Assembly: GCF_954871325.1 (NCBI RefSeq)
Contig: NC_088779.1
Span: 14,572,846 to 14,636,845, forward strand
Reading direction: 5' to 3'
Length of the DNA: 64,000 nt
Source of the DNA: Gordionus sp. m RMFG-2023
Lineage: Eukaryota > Nematomorpha > Gordioida > Chordodea > Parachordodidae
Shown here: in pieces, positions 11,824 through 24,300 of the stretch
Numbering within the stretch: position 1 is the first letter of the stretch
Layout of the letters: every line of letters starts with the position of its first letter
Translations under genes and position numbers: made by a program
The notes under the pieces: model-generated
Database searches by the model: none
Told to the model about the DNA's origin: nothing
What the model saw: only the letters and a program-made list of their open reading frames with translations

Positions 11824-13490
11824 CAGGGTCCAAAGTTATGGAGATTCAAAGTTATACAACCAAAATTCTTTTCTACTTGTAAAAATTTTTTAATTTTATT
11901 ATACATTCATTTAAGAAGACATTAATAAAAAAGAAAAAGAAATGCTTTTTCAGTATGACAAGACATCACTGAGCCAATATTTTTTTGAAAGAATTTCCTA
12001 ACAATTGGTCTATCGCAGCCTTGAGTAATCGATTGGTTGCAAAATTTGATGCTACCGGATCAGCAGAAAAGCGGTATGGTGGTGACAGATCATGCACAGA
12101 TAGTAGGGGAGACTGGGGTTAGGTAAACTCAGGAGCTTGGCAAACGACTTAATCTTATTTTAAAATTAAATACACCAGAAGGTTAAAATTTTATCCTAAT
12201 ATAGTTTTCATTAGTATACATCTATGGACAAAATATTTTTTGAAATAATTAATTACTAAAAATTTTATTTATGAAATAAAATTTTGATAAAATTTTCAAA
12301 AAATTTTTACATGACATTTTATTTTTATTAAAATATATAATCATTTATATGCAAATTAAATTTTATTACAAAGTTTAAACATTCTTTTATAATTTGGGTG
12401 AGTTTTATGAGTATTTATCAAATCTAGATATTATTTCAATCATGATTTGTTAATTTAGAACTAGCGGGGTTTGTTAAACCATACAATGGCAATTAATAAT
12501 GAAAAAAATTTCAAAATCTTGAAAAGGCAATTTCATGGTTGTTTATGATTGGTATTTAGGATTTATGCTAAGAAATCTTGATCTCTCCTTAAAATTCATA
12601 TTTTTTTATATCCAAAATGTTTATTAAATTAGCCAAAATTAAGTTTCAATTTTTATTTATAATTAGCTTCAATTTATAAGTAATATGATATTTTGAACAA
12701 TAAAATAATAAAATTATTCTAAACATATCATTATTAATAAATATAAATGCATTTCAATTTATTATGGCCTAAAAAAACTAATGGTTTAGGAAGCCCCTTG
12801 AAGTGGTTTGCCTCACCCTGCTATTGGGGCTTGTTGAACAAAATTTTCACTTTTACAAAAAATAAAATTTAAAAAAATGATTATATTCTTAAGATTTTTT
12901 ATAAGGCACCTTTATAGAGTATAGTTTTAGATATCCAAATTATCTATAAAATAACAAGAGCTATAGCCAATTTTGTAAAAATTGGTTTGACTAACCCCAG
13001 CTTCCCCTATTGCAAAATGTTGATTATTTTGAAACATTGGTATTTAACCATGAAGACTGACCTGGCACCCACAGAACTTTTCGTGAAATATCCAGATAAA
13101 AAAACTTCAATGCATAGGATTAAAAAAGCTGCAACTGAAATGTCCAAAAAAAGAAACAAGCCACGACTTACCCGATACGAATAAGATTTTGCTCATATAT
13201 GGTACTTATCAAACAACCTGTAAGAAATACCCTCAGAGATTAGTTTTATTATAGTTTACGGATGAAAATCTCTTTAAAGTAACTCCACCGGTAAATCTGC
13301 AAAATGATGTTCAGTTTCAATAAGAAAAGAACAAGTTGCAGCCAATTGATATTTGACTCAAATTAATTTTAATGATGTATTCATGTTTTTGACGAATTGT
13401 AAAGTTTAAAAAAAATAAAAGATAAATTTTTACGTTGAAAAGTTCAAATTGTGTTTGCCTAACTTTGAATTTGCATAACTTTAGACCCTT
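11824..13490 (+). mobile_element. mariner transposon relic, split by a pogo-derived MITE
   Basis: CAGGGTCCAAAGTTATG at the left mirrors CATAACTTTAGACCCTT at the right end. Without the 902-bp insertion at 12106-13007 about 765 bp remain. Coding traces: FLKEFPNNWSIAALSNRL and DATGSAEKRYGGDRS before the insertion (helix-turn-helix); after it the family's SQED-PGTHRT region, MSKKRNKPRLT, and an equivalent of FTDEKLFTV ending at a KKQVTA-like stretch. Next to that stretch the sequence jumps to the region after the C-terminus: compared with the copy at 38154-39140 about 465 bp are missing, including the catalytic DD-D core. Frames are broken in several places. Confidence 0.8.
12106..13007. mobile_element. 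pogo-derived non-autonomous element (902 bp) with TA target duplication
   Basis: Terminal inverted repeats: GGGGAGACTGGGGTTAG on the left, CTAACCCCAGCTTCCCC on the right, flanked by TA on both sides. Its two halves match the left and right ends of the pogo element at 990-4120. The middle (about 12483-12600) still encodes a scrap of the DNA-binding region (DWYLGFMLRNLDLSL, compare the family's DWY-GFMKRNP-LSLR), so it arose by internal deletion of a full element. Subterminal copies of the terminal motif lie near 12462 (GCGGGGTTTGTTAAACCATA) and, inverted, near 12785 and 12825. It sits inside the mariner copy and is therefore younger than it. Confidence 0.85.
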
Positions 13491-14400
13491 AATAAAATAA
13501 AACATTGATAATTTATCTTTCTCCAATTTCCAAAATTTTGAATTATTTTTAAAAATGACCGATTTATTGCCAAAGCAAAAAAAGTAACGGTTCAATTGGA
13601 ACTCAATGTATATTCTATTTTTATGCAATTATTCTAACCTAAATTAATTTCTTTACCTTAACCTTGACTTTTGATTAATCCAAGAAAATAAAAATGTGAA
13701 GAAAATACAAGTCAATTGTGAATACCTTTACAAACTACATATGTTAATATTACAGTGCTTACAAACTGTGCGTTTTGTCATTTTTAATCAAAAAACGTAA
13801 CGCAAAGCTATAAAACATTTGTCCACGAGACCGCAGCATTGCCAGTCCGCCCCTGTATTAACACTATTAAATAAAATAACAAATATAAAAATCTGCCAAA
13901 AATGGCACAATATGCAGATTTTTTTTAAATAAAATGGAAAGAAAGGGTACAAAATTATTTACAAGATTTCTTTTTGAGACTAGAAATATAATAAGGTAAA
14001 TTCTAATTAATAACTATCCATCTCATCCTTCCTGAAATTTTGTAATTGAAATTTATTTTATTTTCTATTCTTTTTTCACATGAAAACAATGAGTTTGGGT
14101 CCGCCAGTTTATTTAATTTTATGCATACATATATAAATATCTAATTTTATAAAAATCTCTGAGTATTCCATATTTGTATTTCTAGAAAATATTGATAATA
14201 TATAAATATTAGCCCTATATTTCATACAGCCTTGCCCTAGAAGTATTTGTGATAAATAAAAAAAAAATATAAATGTTTATTATGGGAGGCAATTTCAGAA
14301 ATAAAAATATCAATGCAATGATACTAAAAAATTGATTTTTTTTAACTAAAAAAGAGCATATTAATTAGATGGAAATTGAATCACCTAAGGAATTATGTAT
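13491..14400. other. intergenic, no gene seen
   Basis: Only short open frames. GCCAGTCCGCCCCTG at 13841-13855 is an isolated right terminus like that of the hAT element at 20537-24887 (CAGGGGCGGACTG when reversed); its partner was not identified. Confidence 0.4.
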
Positions 14401-14439
14401 CGTAATGATTATACCCCAAAATCTAAAAAATATATTAAA

Positions 14440-14880
14440 TGTTTTCTATCAAAAAAAATATAGAAAATTTAACAATTTAATATATATTTTATATTATTCT
14501 TTATTAATCAAAGATGCTCAATTATCTAATTATCATTTTTGCTCAGATAATGAAAGTTTTTTATTTTTTAAATTTTCTCTATTTAGATATCATCTAATAG
14601 AAAATTCTCCCTATAACCCCTCTCCCCCCTACTCTATCCCAAAAATGTACACAATATATCACTATAAGGAGAATTTGAAAGAAATATTAGTATAAAGGCT
14701 ATAATTCAAAATTTTTAGAAAAAAATTTTTATAACCATAAATTATTTTTATTAAAATATTATATAGCCAAAGGCCTTTAATAAGTAGACCTAAAGATCTT
14801 CAATAAAATTTATGGAAAACCCTCCCATTCGTACCCTCCCTCCCCCCTTAATAAAATCTTGGATGTGCTTATGTCCTCTA
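14440..14880 (-). repeat. dispersed repeat with G-rich tract (C-rich here)
   Basis: Reversed, this stretch lines up with 44900-45265: both have GGTCTACTTATT, a long AT block with CTAAAAATTTTGAATTATAG, TACTAAT-TCTTTCAAAT, and then a GGGGxGAG block. A third copy is at about 39190-39440 in the same orientation as this one. A 108-codon open frame here is explained by the repeat and is not a gene. Confidence 0.55.
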
Positions 14881-15367
14881 TATTCTCCAAACTAAGTTAA
14901 AAAGAGGAGTTAGGTATATGTTTTTTAACACCATAAGACTCTTATCTATTCATATTTATTCTCACGCAAAGAAATTAGGTGTGAACACACATTTACTCGC
15001 ATAGCCCATGGCAAGTTTTGGTAGGCTACATTTAAAAAAATAATTTTTCACTTTTCAATCATTTTAAAAATTATACTTACTTTTATTTATTTTCCTTCTA
15101 AATTATTGTTTAGTGTTATGGTTCAATTTTGGGGAAAGAGGGACAGGGGAATGTAGGAGAAAATTATTTATTAGCCTAAAATGATATTTACAAAAATCGG
15201 TTTCGAATGAGAAGAAACCCTGGCTATACCTATCTTTTTGATAATCTAAGTATAGATAATCATATAGTGTAATTTATTTTTATATTGACAAAATACAATA
15301 TATATGAAAATTTATATTTATAATAATATTTACAATATAATATATACGGGCATAAATATATGGCATT

Positions 15368-18300
15368 TTAATTTGATGATTTATTAATATCAAAATAATT
15401 AGTAGCGAATTTGTTCATTTTTTTAAGAAATACATTTTCAAATAAAGCGCCATTTAAATTACTACATTTTGCTATCAGTACGAATAATAAAAATGACAAG
15501 AAAATGAATAAAACAATGATAAGTAACAATGCTATGTACACTTGGCCATTATAACATGAACACGATATTTTTTTTCTGTTCGAAAAATATATTCGCTCTT
15601 AAAGACATAAAAAATAAAATATTTTAATATTATTTAACAAGTTTATTACAATATTTAAATTCACTTTTATTTATGCATATGTTAAACTCAAAATTAAGAA
15701 ATAAATATGATATATACTCATTGTCGAGTCTTTAAAAATTTAACTTAAATTTAAACTTTGGCTATTAGTAAATAAAAAAAACGCATGAAATATTATGATA
15801 TAATTATTACCCATTTCATCAAAATCTTCTTCTCCTTTCAAAACAACCTTAACGCCTTGAAACAAATTAACCTTTTGCGAAAAGCTTTCATTAGTTATGA
15901 TTGTATGATTGACATCTAATTCTCTTTTCCTAATACGTTTATTGCAATAGTTTTCGGGCTTATAAAATATAAAAATTATTATTTGAATATATTTTTGTAT
16001 AGATAAGATCAAATCATATAATATAATATTTTTATAAAAAGATGGAAAATGCAGCTATTCTAAAACAACACACTTTATGGGGCTTTTAATTAAATGAAGT
16101 TATTAATCATATGTAGAAAAATTTAGCATGGTTAAATAGGTAAGTTTTATTGACCTCAACAAGGAGTCGTAGCAGAAAAAATTACCCCTGACCTCAAGGT
16201 AAGTTTAGTCAATTTGTCACCTCTATTTGGAAAGCGACATACTTCAGGTTGGCCTACAAAGCAACCTTACCTACAGGCGCGTACGCAGCGGGAGGGGGCA
16301 CGGGGACAATTCCCCTCCCCCCCCCCCCAAATGCAGATGCCGGATATATTTTTCAAAAATATTTTTGTTTATAATAATTTATATTTGATAATATCTATTC
16401 CTATATTATATAAATATTTAATTACATTTATTTATCACATTCATCTACTAAGTTATTTTATCAATTAATTTCGATTTCAAGTTTTCATTGGCGTAATATA
16501 TACCTATTATTTTCAAATTTCTAGTGGCGTAATATTTACCTATTATTTTCAAATTTCTAGTGGCGTAATATTTACCTATTATTTTCAAATTTCTAGTGGC
16601 GTAATATTTATCTACCATTTTCATATTTCTAGTCAAATAATAATTTTCTGAAACTCCTTGTCCAACAAGGAGAAAGAAATTGCAAGCTTGTCCAACGAGA
16701 TGGAGTCTCCTCCATCAAGCAATGACAGCTTTTATGGAGTTAAAAGAGCCGATTATTAATGCTATTACTGAAATATTAATGGCCTGAAAGAAATATTTCC
16801 TCAGCATAAAATTTATTGGATTCAATACTTAATCCAAATTTTTTTTCTCATTGGAATGTATTATTTCATTATACAACTATTTTATGTAATACTTTTCAAA
16901 CATGACATTGGCTTGATTAAGAAGATGAGAATATTGGTGAGCATTTTATTAGAACTCAAGGAAATTAGGGCTAGTGTTGATGAAGAATTTCATATTTTAT
17001 ATGTTATTGTTGAGTCAAAAACAGAGCTATAAATGTTTAATATTTATCTCCCTCGACTTGCAGCAACGCAAACTCATCGTCAAAACATTAGTATAAGATC
17101 AGTAGAAAAGTATTAAACTATAATCCAAATAAATGAATGATTTTTAATTCATCATGCAGCACTTACCAATCTGCAGATATTACTTCCACAAAAGCCTTCC
17201 CAATCTTTTATAGATGGTGATAGAAAAAAATAATATTTGTTTGATGCCTTATTATCTGAATAACTATGTTTAAAAGATTAACTAAGATAGAGTCCCAAAA
17301 ATTGCTATGGATGCTTTTTATAATTTCAAACACATTTTAGATTATATTCCCAATGTATTAAAATGATTATATATATATTAGCAACTCTTCCCATTAGTAA
17401 ACTAATGAGAAAACATTCTCTTTTTTAAGAAGAATAACAGAGCCCTGCAGAGGTACCTGCAGGGCACGGCCCGGATTTTTTTTCAAAATTATATTCGGAC
17501 CGGCCCGGGTTTTTTTCAAAATTATATTCGGACCGGCCGGGTTTTTTTAAAAAAATTTTCAGGCCCGGTGGCTTTTTTTAAAATAAAATTTTCAGTCGCG
17601 GCCCGGATTTTTTTAAAAATTGTATTTATTTTTGATTTTTATAGCTAATTTCAAATATTTGGTTTTAAAATATACAGCCGGGCCCGGATAATATTTTTTA
17701 AAAAAATTCAGGCCCGGCCTTGGTTTTTTTTTTTTAATTTATGGCCCGGCAGGTATATTTAAAAAATTAAAATATGGTCCGGCCCGGGAACCAAAAACAT
17801 ACCTAAGAAGTACAACTTCTGATAGTAAATTGAATGGTTTAGATCTTTTAAATATTCGTAGGCATTTAAGGCCAAGCAAGGGTGAGTAATTGAAAAATTA
17901 GCTCAATCCCAACGAAGATTGGATTTTACATTGTAAATATATAACATACAAAATACAATTATTCCTAAGAAACATTTTGTGTAAAAATATTTATATTTCT
18001 AACATTTAAATTTTTTATAATATATAAATTTTATTAAATTTTTTATACTTTATATATAAATTTTAAAGGCTCAAAAAACTCATATTTCAATTTTGGGTCA
18101 TTTAAGTGATTCATATGGTGGTTATATTCGCTTTATATTTTTTAATTCACATTTATTTTATAGTTTTTTATGTACCGGTGTAGTATTGTAAAATCAATAC
18201 CATCTAAAATCAATACGGAATATTGTAAAATCAATACCGTATTGATAATTTATGATCGAACTTCAACTTTTACTAATAAAATCTAAAATATAATTTACAA

Positions 18301-21300
18301 ATTTTTGAATCGACATTTATAGAGGAATAGACAATTATAGATTAGCATATCTATAGATTCTCATTCAATCAATAAGGTACATTTAATTTGTTTAAATCCA
18401 TAATATCAATTATAAAACTTTGAATCAACACTTATAGATGAGTAAACAAATAAAAATTACATAGGATATCAAGAATTGTAAAATAAATAAATTCCTTGAA
18501 AAAATTATATAAAAGAATATAAAAACATTTTTATAATCATTTATATTTAACTATTTTAAATAATTTTTTTACAAATCGAAAATGGCCACCAATATTTTTG
18601 AAGCGATGAAAAAATATATAATAATAATATTTTACAATTTTAATGACCGCCAATATATTTGAAGAGATGAATAAATATAAAATAAATAAATATTTTACAA
18701 TTTTAATGGCCGTATTTGAAGTGATTAATGCATCACTTAAAAATCAATACGGTATTGATTCAACAATACCAAAATATCACTACGGTATTGAATCTACAAT
18801 GATAATATCAATACGGTATTGAAGCTACAATGGGTATTAATTTCACAATCCTACACCGGTTTATATATATAATTTTTTTATAATCCATATAATTTAAAAT
18901 TAGTTATTAATCCTAATAAATTTATGCTTGATATTTTTAAATAGCAATAATATTTCTTAAAAAATTAATTATCCTCCCCTAGACCAAATTCCTGCATACT
19001 CGCTTGCTTACCTTAGTTAGTCTATAAAGTCACAATGTGCTGGGGGATCATGATGAAAACATAAATTAAATTCGAACTTATTTTTCAACAAAATTTTTAA
19101 GGGTTTGATCTTATTTTAAGTAAGTCCCGCATTAGTTATTACTCCTTAAAGAAAATCTATAAAAAAAATAATACCATTACTCAGTTAGTTGAATAAATTT
19201 TTTATAGTTGAAAATATAACACGACCTTTGGTTATACTTTAAAACCTCACCATACTAAACAAAGTAAATTATAAAAAATGCCGATACTCTAGATTTTGAT
19301 AAAGAGTTAAAATGCTTTTGGCTGGATTTTAAATTAGGCAATGTCATCTGTATAAGAAAAAATGAGAGAGTATTCTCTATTCATTTTTGACAAGGATTAA
19401 ATGTATCTGATAGTTGAAAATCAATTAGTGCTATTGAATAGCTAGGCCGAGTATAGCAGCGTTTTAAATCCAGTTCTTGTCAAATTATTGTCATCAACGC
19501 TATAAAATAAATTAAACAAAGTCCAGTTTTGATGTAAATAATAAAAATATAATATAGGATATAATCGTGTTCTTCCTTTATCTAATGTTCGGAGTTAAAA
19601 AATTTTCTTACTACCTTCTGAATAAGTCAAACCATGGCCAGAGGAGTATGCAATGCTCCACCGATTTAAATAAAATTTAGCGTGCCCCTCCAGATATTTT
19701 AGGGAGAGCGTGCCACTTGTATTAATATTTTTTATCATGAAATGAACATAATTTAATAAACAAAATGGTACTGATGTGTGGCGGAATTTAAAATGTTATA
19801 TTTGGGAGTGATAAAAGAAGATGGCATTGTGTTGTTCATCAAACGTGATGCTAAAATGAAGAAAGAGATATATTGTTTTAATTCGAAATCTCCTATTTTT
19901 GAGGGTAATGGTGAGAAAACCTAGTTAAAATTTCCCAATTTAATATTTAAAATATTTTCTAATATGTTTCTCAAAATTCACGAATAATTTTTTTATTTTT
20001 AAAAAAAAGAAGAGGATCTAAAAATATGTAATAAAATATTTCCCATATTCAGCTCTATATAATTTATTGCTGCAAAAATACTTTTGGATGGTCGATAGAT
20101 GATGCCATAATCCAGATACCATATATTTATATGTAAGCTAAAAGGTGTTTTTAAAGAATGATGATTCGGGTTATGTATACCCAAGCTAAAAATGAGAGAA
20201 TCCAAAGGGTCTCCTATAATTTCCAATTTGAAACGGGTTCTACAGCCATATGACTGTTCAATAAATTTCGCATACACCGAAAATTTTTCATAAAAAAATA
20301 AAATACTTTTTTGTATAGAAAATTAAAAGCATTTATAAAATCTACCTTATAAACCACGGCCTCTGGTGGTAGATTTTTAATATATATGCCAAAGAGTATT
20401 TCGCATTTCCTTTTTGTAGTAAAGCCTAGTTGGTATTTGGAAGATTTTTAAAGCACAAGGTTTGATCTCAACGATTATCATCGCTATTAGCCACCTAAAA
20501 AGGAATCAATCGCAATTGTTAGAATCTCATCATCAGCAGGGGTGAACTGGCCATAAGACCAGTTGGGCATTTTGCACACGAGGCCGCGAGAAAATGTCGA
20601 TTTTTGAGGCCGATCAGAGGAACAAAAAATAGGCCGATTAGAAAATATATTATTATGTTCACATTATTTTCTTTTATCATTTATTTATTTTTAAATAAAT
20701 CTCTAATATTTAGATATCAAATTCCTTGAGAATTATCATCTAGTAAATGCAGAAAATATCAACAACGTCGCTTGACGCTATACATCATTACCACGTGCTT
20801 TTCTTTGTTTTTTTCAAATGAAGAGAAAACCCTTCCGTTTGAGTCTGAGTAGAATAAAAGCTAAGTTGTTTAATTTATTATATTATATTTTTATACATTG
20901 ATTTATTGTAGAAATAATATAGCCAACATTTTGTATTTCTTGTTTTTAATACATTGAAATTAATAAAACCATCATTTGCAAAAATTTTCAGTAAAATTTA
21001 TTGTAAAAACCAAATATAATAATAAACTTTATATAGTTATTTTTACACATATTTATATGATCATTGAATTGAGATGTATGTAAAAAGTAAATAACTTATT
21101 TATATTTCATAACCCATAAACAGTAATATTTTTTTATTATTACTGGCTGATTCGTCAGATTTTTATAAAAATAGGTAATTTTATGAAATATGAATTTTAT
21201 AAGAATTTCCAGTTCATATCTTGAGATATTTTTTTAAGCCCTGAGTTATAAATCGATAATAGTAAATGTTTAATGCAACATGATATGAAAATGAAAGGAT

Positions 21301-24300
21301 AACCTAACATGATGACTTTCTTACCTTATATTAAAATACAATTCTTTAAAAAAAATTATATTCAAATTTTACACTTATCTTGTTTATATTTATCATGGGT
21401 AGTGCACAAGAGTGCATTATTTTTAAATTGATATATTTTTAAATATGATGCATAGAAATGCCAAAAAAAATTTAAAAGCGGGGCTAAAAATTAAGAGAAA
21501 ATAATGCTGCTGATCTCAAAGCAGCTGGTGCTGTTCCAAAACAACTTAAATTATCTTTCTTTGATAAATCAATACCAAGTATTTCTAATACAATTACTTT
21601 ATGCAAAAAAACTATTTTTTTAGGAATATCAACAATTGCTCTCATTCACATCTACCTGAAACAACTACATTGTCTGCAACATCTTCATTTATTATTGCTT
21701 CAGTTCAATCATTACCACACCCACCTAAAACTAATCCACTATTACAGCAGATAAATCATTCACATACCCTGAAAATACATCATCTACAATTACAGTTTCA
21801 TCTTTATTATCATCATACTGTCAGAAGCAACTACATCAAAGATATTTTCCAAAGTAGATTATTGATATCGGAAACAATTTTACCATGTATAGGAATTATA
21901 ACGCCACATTCATCTGTAACAATTTCATCATCTATTCTTTTAAAGAGCTCCTTCTCAGATATGTCGCAAATCAATTCACAGAATTGGATATGCATACTCA
22001 TAAAAATTACAAGTTGCATATAACAGCTACCATACCTTACATTTTTAATGCAACATCTTATACAACCAATAAATAGGAAATATAAAAATTATATTATCAA
22101 TGGTAATGATAGAAAAAATACCTAGAAAATGGATTACAATAAAATTAATATGCACCAAAGCTGTGTACTGCTCAATCTGCCTGGCATTTGCAGTATGCGA
22201 GAACATTTTCACAACAGGTCAACAAATTTTCGACATAATTTAGTAATTAAAATACATGAAAATTCAAGAATACATATTAATGCAGCCTACCTCAGAGCAT
22301 CAAAAAATAAGTCATTTGATAATTCAATTACTGTTAAAATATTAAATGAAAAATACCAACAAATTTATAACAATGTCCACGTAAGAAAACAAATATTCGA
22401 AATAATAAAGTTTTTAGGCAAACAAAACTTACCCTACTGAGGATCAAATGTTAGCCACTTTGAAATAAAAATTTGAATCATGGGAATTTCATGGAAAGAT
22501 TAGTATTATAATAAAAAAATGATCAAATAATTAGAGATCATTTTGAGAAAGCTATTTTAAAGAGCAAGAAAATAAAAGTTTAAACTCTTTGACAAATCAA
22601 AATCGAATGGAAGAGGTTTTCTCATAACCTTGTTATCAAAAACAACTGTTAACAAAGTTATTGATATTGTTCTTGATCAAATCAGAGATTTAATTAAAAA
22701 AGGAGATTGGTAACAAACAGTTTAGTTTGCAAATAGATAGTACACAAAACATTAGCCTTTATGATCAAGCAACCATTTGCATACGATACATATATAATGG
22801 CAAAATAATAGAAAAGCTTTTGGCACTTACAAAAGTCACAAGCTCTTTCGAAAAAGGATTTTTTGATATCTTGAGTGAATGCTTTTTAAAACATGGAATA
22901 CAAATGAGAACTATAATTGGAGAATCATTTGATGGTGCTGCAAATATGCGGAGTGAATTTGTTGGGTTACATGCTCTTATTAGACAAGAGTCCCCAGATA
23001 GTTTATATATTTGATGTTACAGTCAAACATTAAATCTCTGTATATGTGATTCGTGCGATAATATTGAGCAAAAATTTATGGATTATTGAACAGACTAGCA
23101 ACTTTCTTTGGTGAATCATATAAAAGGATGGGTGCTTGGGGGAAACAGAATAATTCATCTGGCCAAAATAAGTTGAGAAGGCTGCAAAAAATAGATGAGA
23201 CAAGGGGGTAGGCACGTGAAAAAGCCCTTAGATATATATGGTAAGAGTTTGCTCCCAATAACGATAAGTGCACTTTAATTTATTATAGATAATAAACCAT
23301 TTGAGGCAAAAACCTCACCAGAAGCGCAGTATTTGATCGATAATTTATGTAAATTTAAGACTCTAAGTACAGCTATAATAGATTTGGAAATTTTTAAAAT
23401 AATAGGGTCACTGTCTATATATTCTCAAACTAAAAATTTAGATATTTTGGCAGCATGGAAAATGATAGAAGGTGCTATATCTTGATAACTATTACTTCGA
23501 TTCAAAATATAACAATAAAAATGGCTTCTAATTTAAATGAAACACTTTCATATTTAAAGCTCCCGGAAAGTATCTGCGTACAGAATGCTCTGCTAAAAAT
23601 TCGAATGACAAGCAAAGAGAATATATAGTGACGAAGGCCAAGATGAACGTTTTCATGAATCGATTGACCTTTAGAGGGTCGAAGTATTTCGTTCTATCAA
23701 ATTATAAATAGCTTCTCGGAATTGTTTTCTGCGAATAGAGAGCTTATTTTGAATGTTCAATATTTGCATCCAAGGCATTTTGATGAAAGAAATAGTAAAG
23801 ATATTTCTGGAAAGGCGTTGGAAAAATTGGCACAATTGGCAAATATATTGAGTGTTAAATTACGTAGCGAATTATGTTCATTCATTTGCCAGTATATTCA
23901 AAGATTTAATAGCAGAATTAAATGAAACGAACTATTATATCGTATGTACAAATGATGAGTCAAAGAAGATGGATTATTACAATATGATCACAACTCAGAA
24001 TGTGATAATAAATGTAACAAGTGTTTAATATGCATGTATGGAATCCTTAAAAGATACAATATGCACATAAGTGCATACACTAATTAATTTTTTCATATGA
24101 ATATATTTTGACTTCGCAGGTTAATTGAGAGTAAATATTTAGTAAATTAAAAATTATAAAAAATAGGCTGAGGGCAAATATAGACCAAGAGAAATTAGAA
24201 GCGTTTTTAATGATGTCAGTTGAACTTTTAGCGCAGATTGAGCTAGAAGATATTCTTGTTTATTTGCGCAAAGGTTCAAAGTTAATGAGAGATTTATTAA

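Noticed and set aside
14369-14695. 108-codon plus-strand open frame
   Set aside because: No motif, and much of it lies in the dispersed G-rich repeat family shared with 44900-45265.
19620-19920. Possible Tc1-like transposase trace
   Set aside because: A single 20-residue resemblance without the catalytic motifs or terminal repeats; too weak.
21601-22023. 140-codon plus-strand open frame
   Set aside because: His/Ser/Leu-rich and in a frame that does not match the hAT transposase pieces before and after it; it is an alternative frame inside the broken element.
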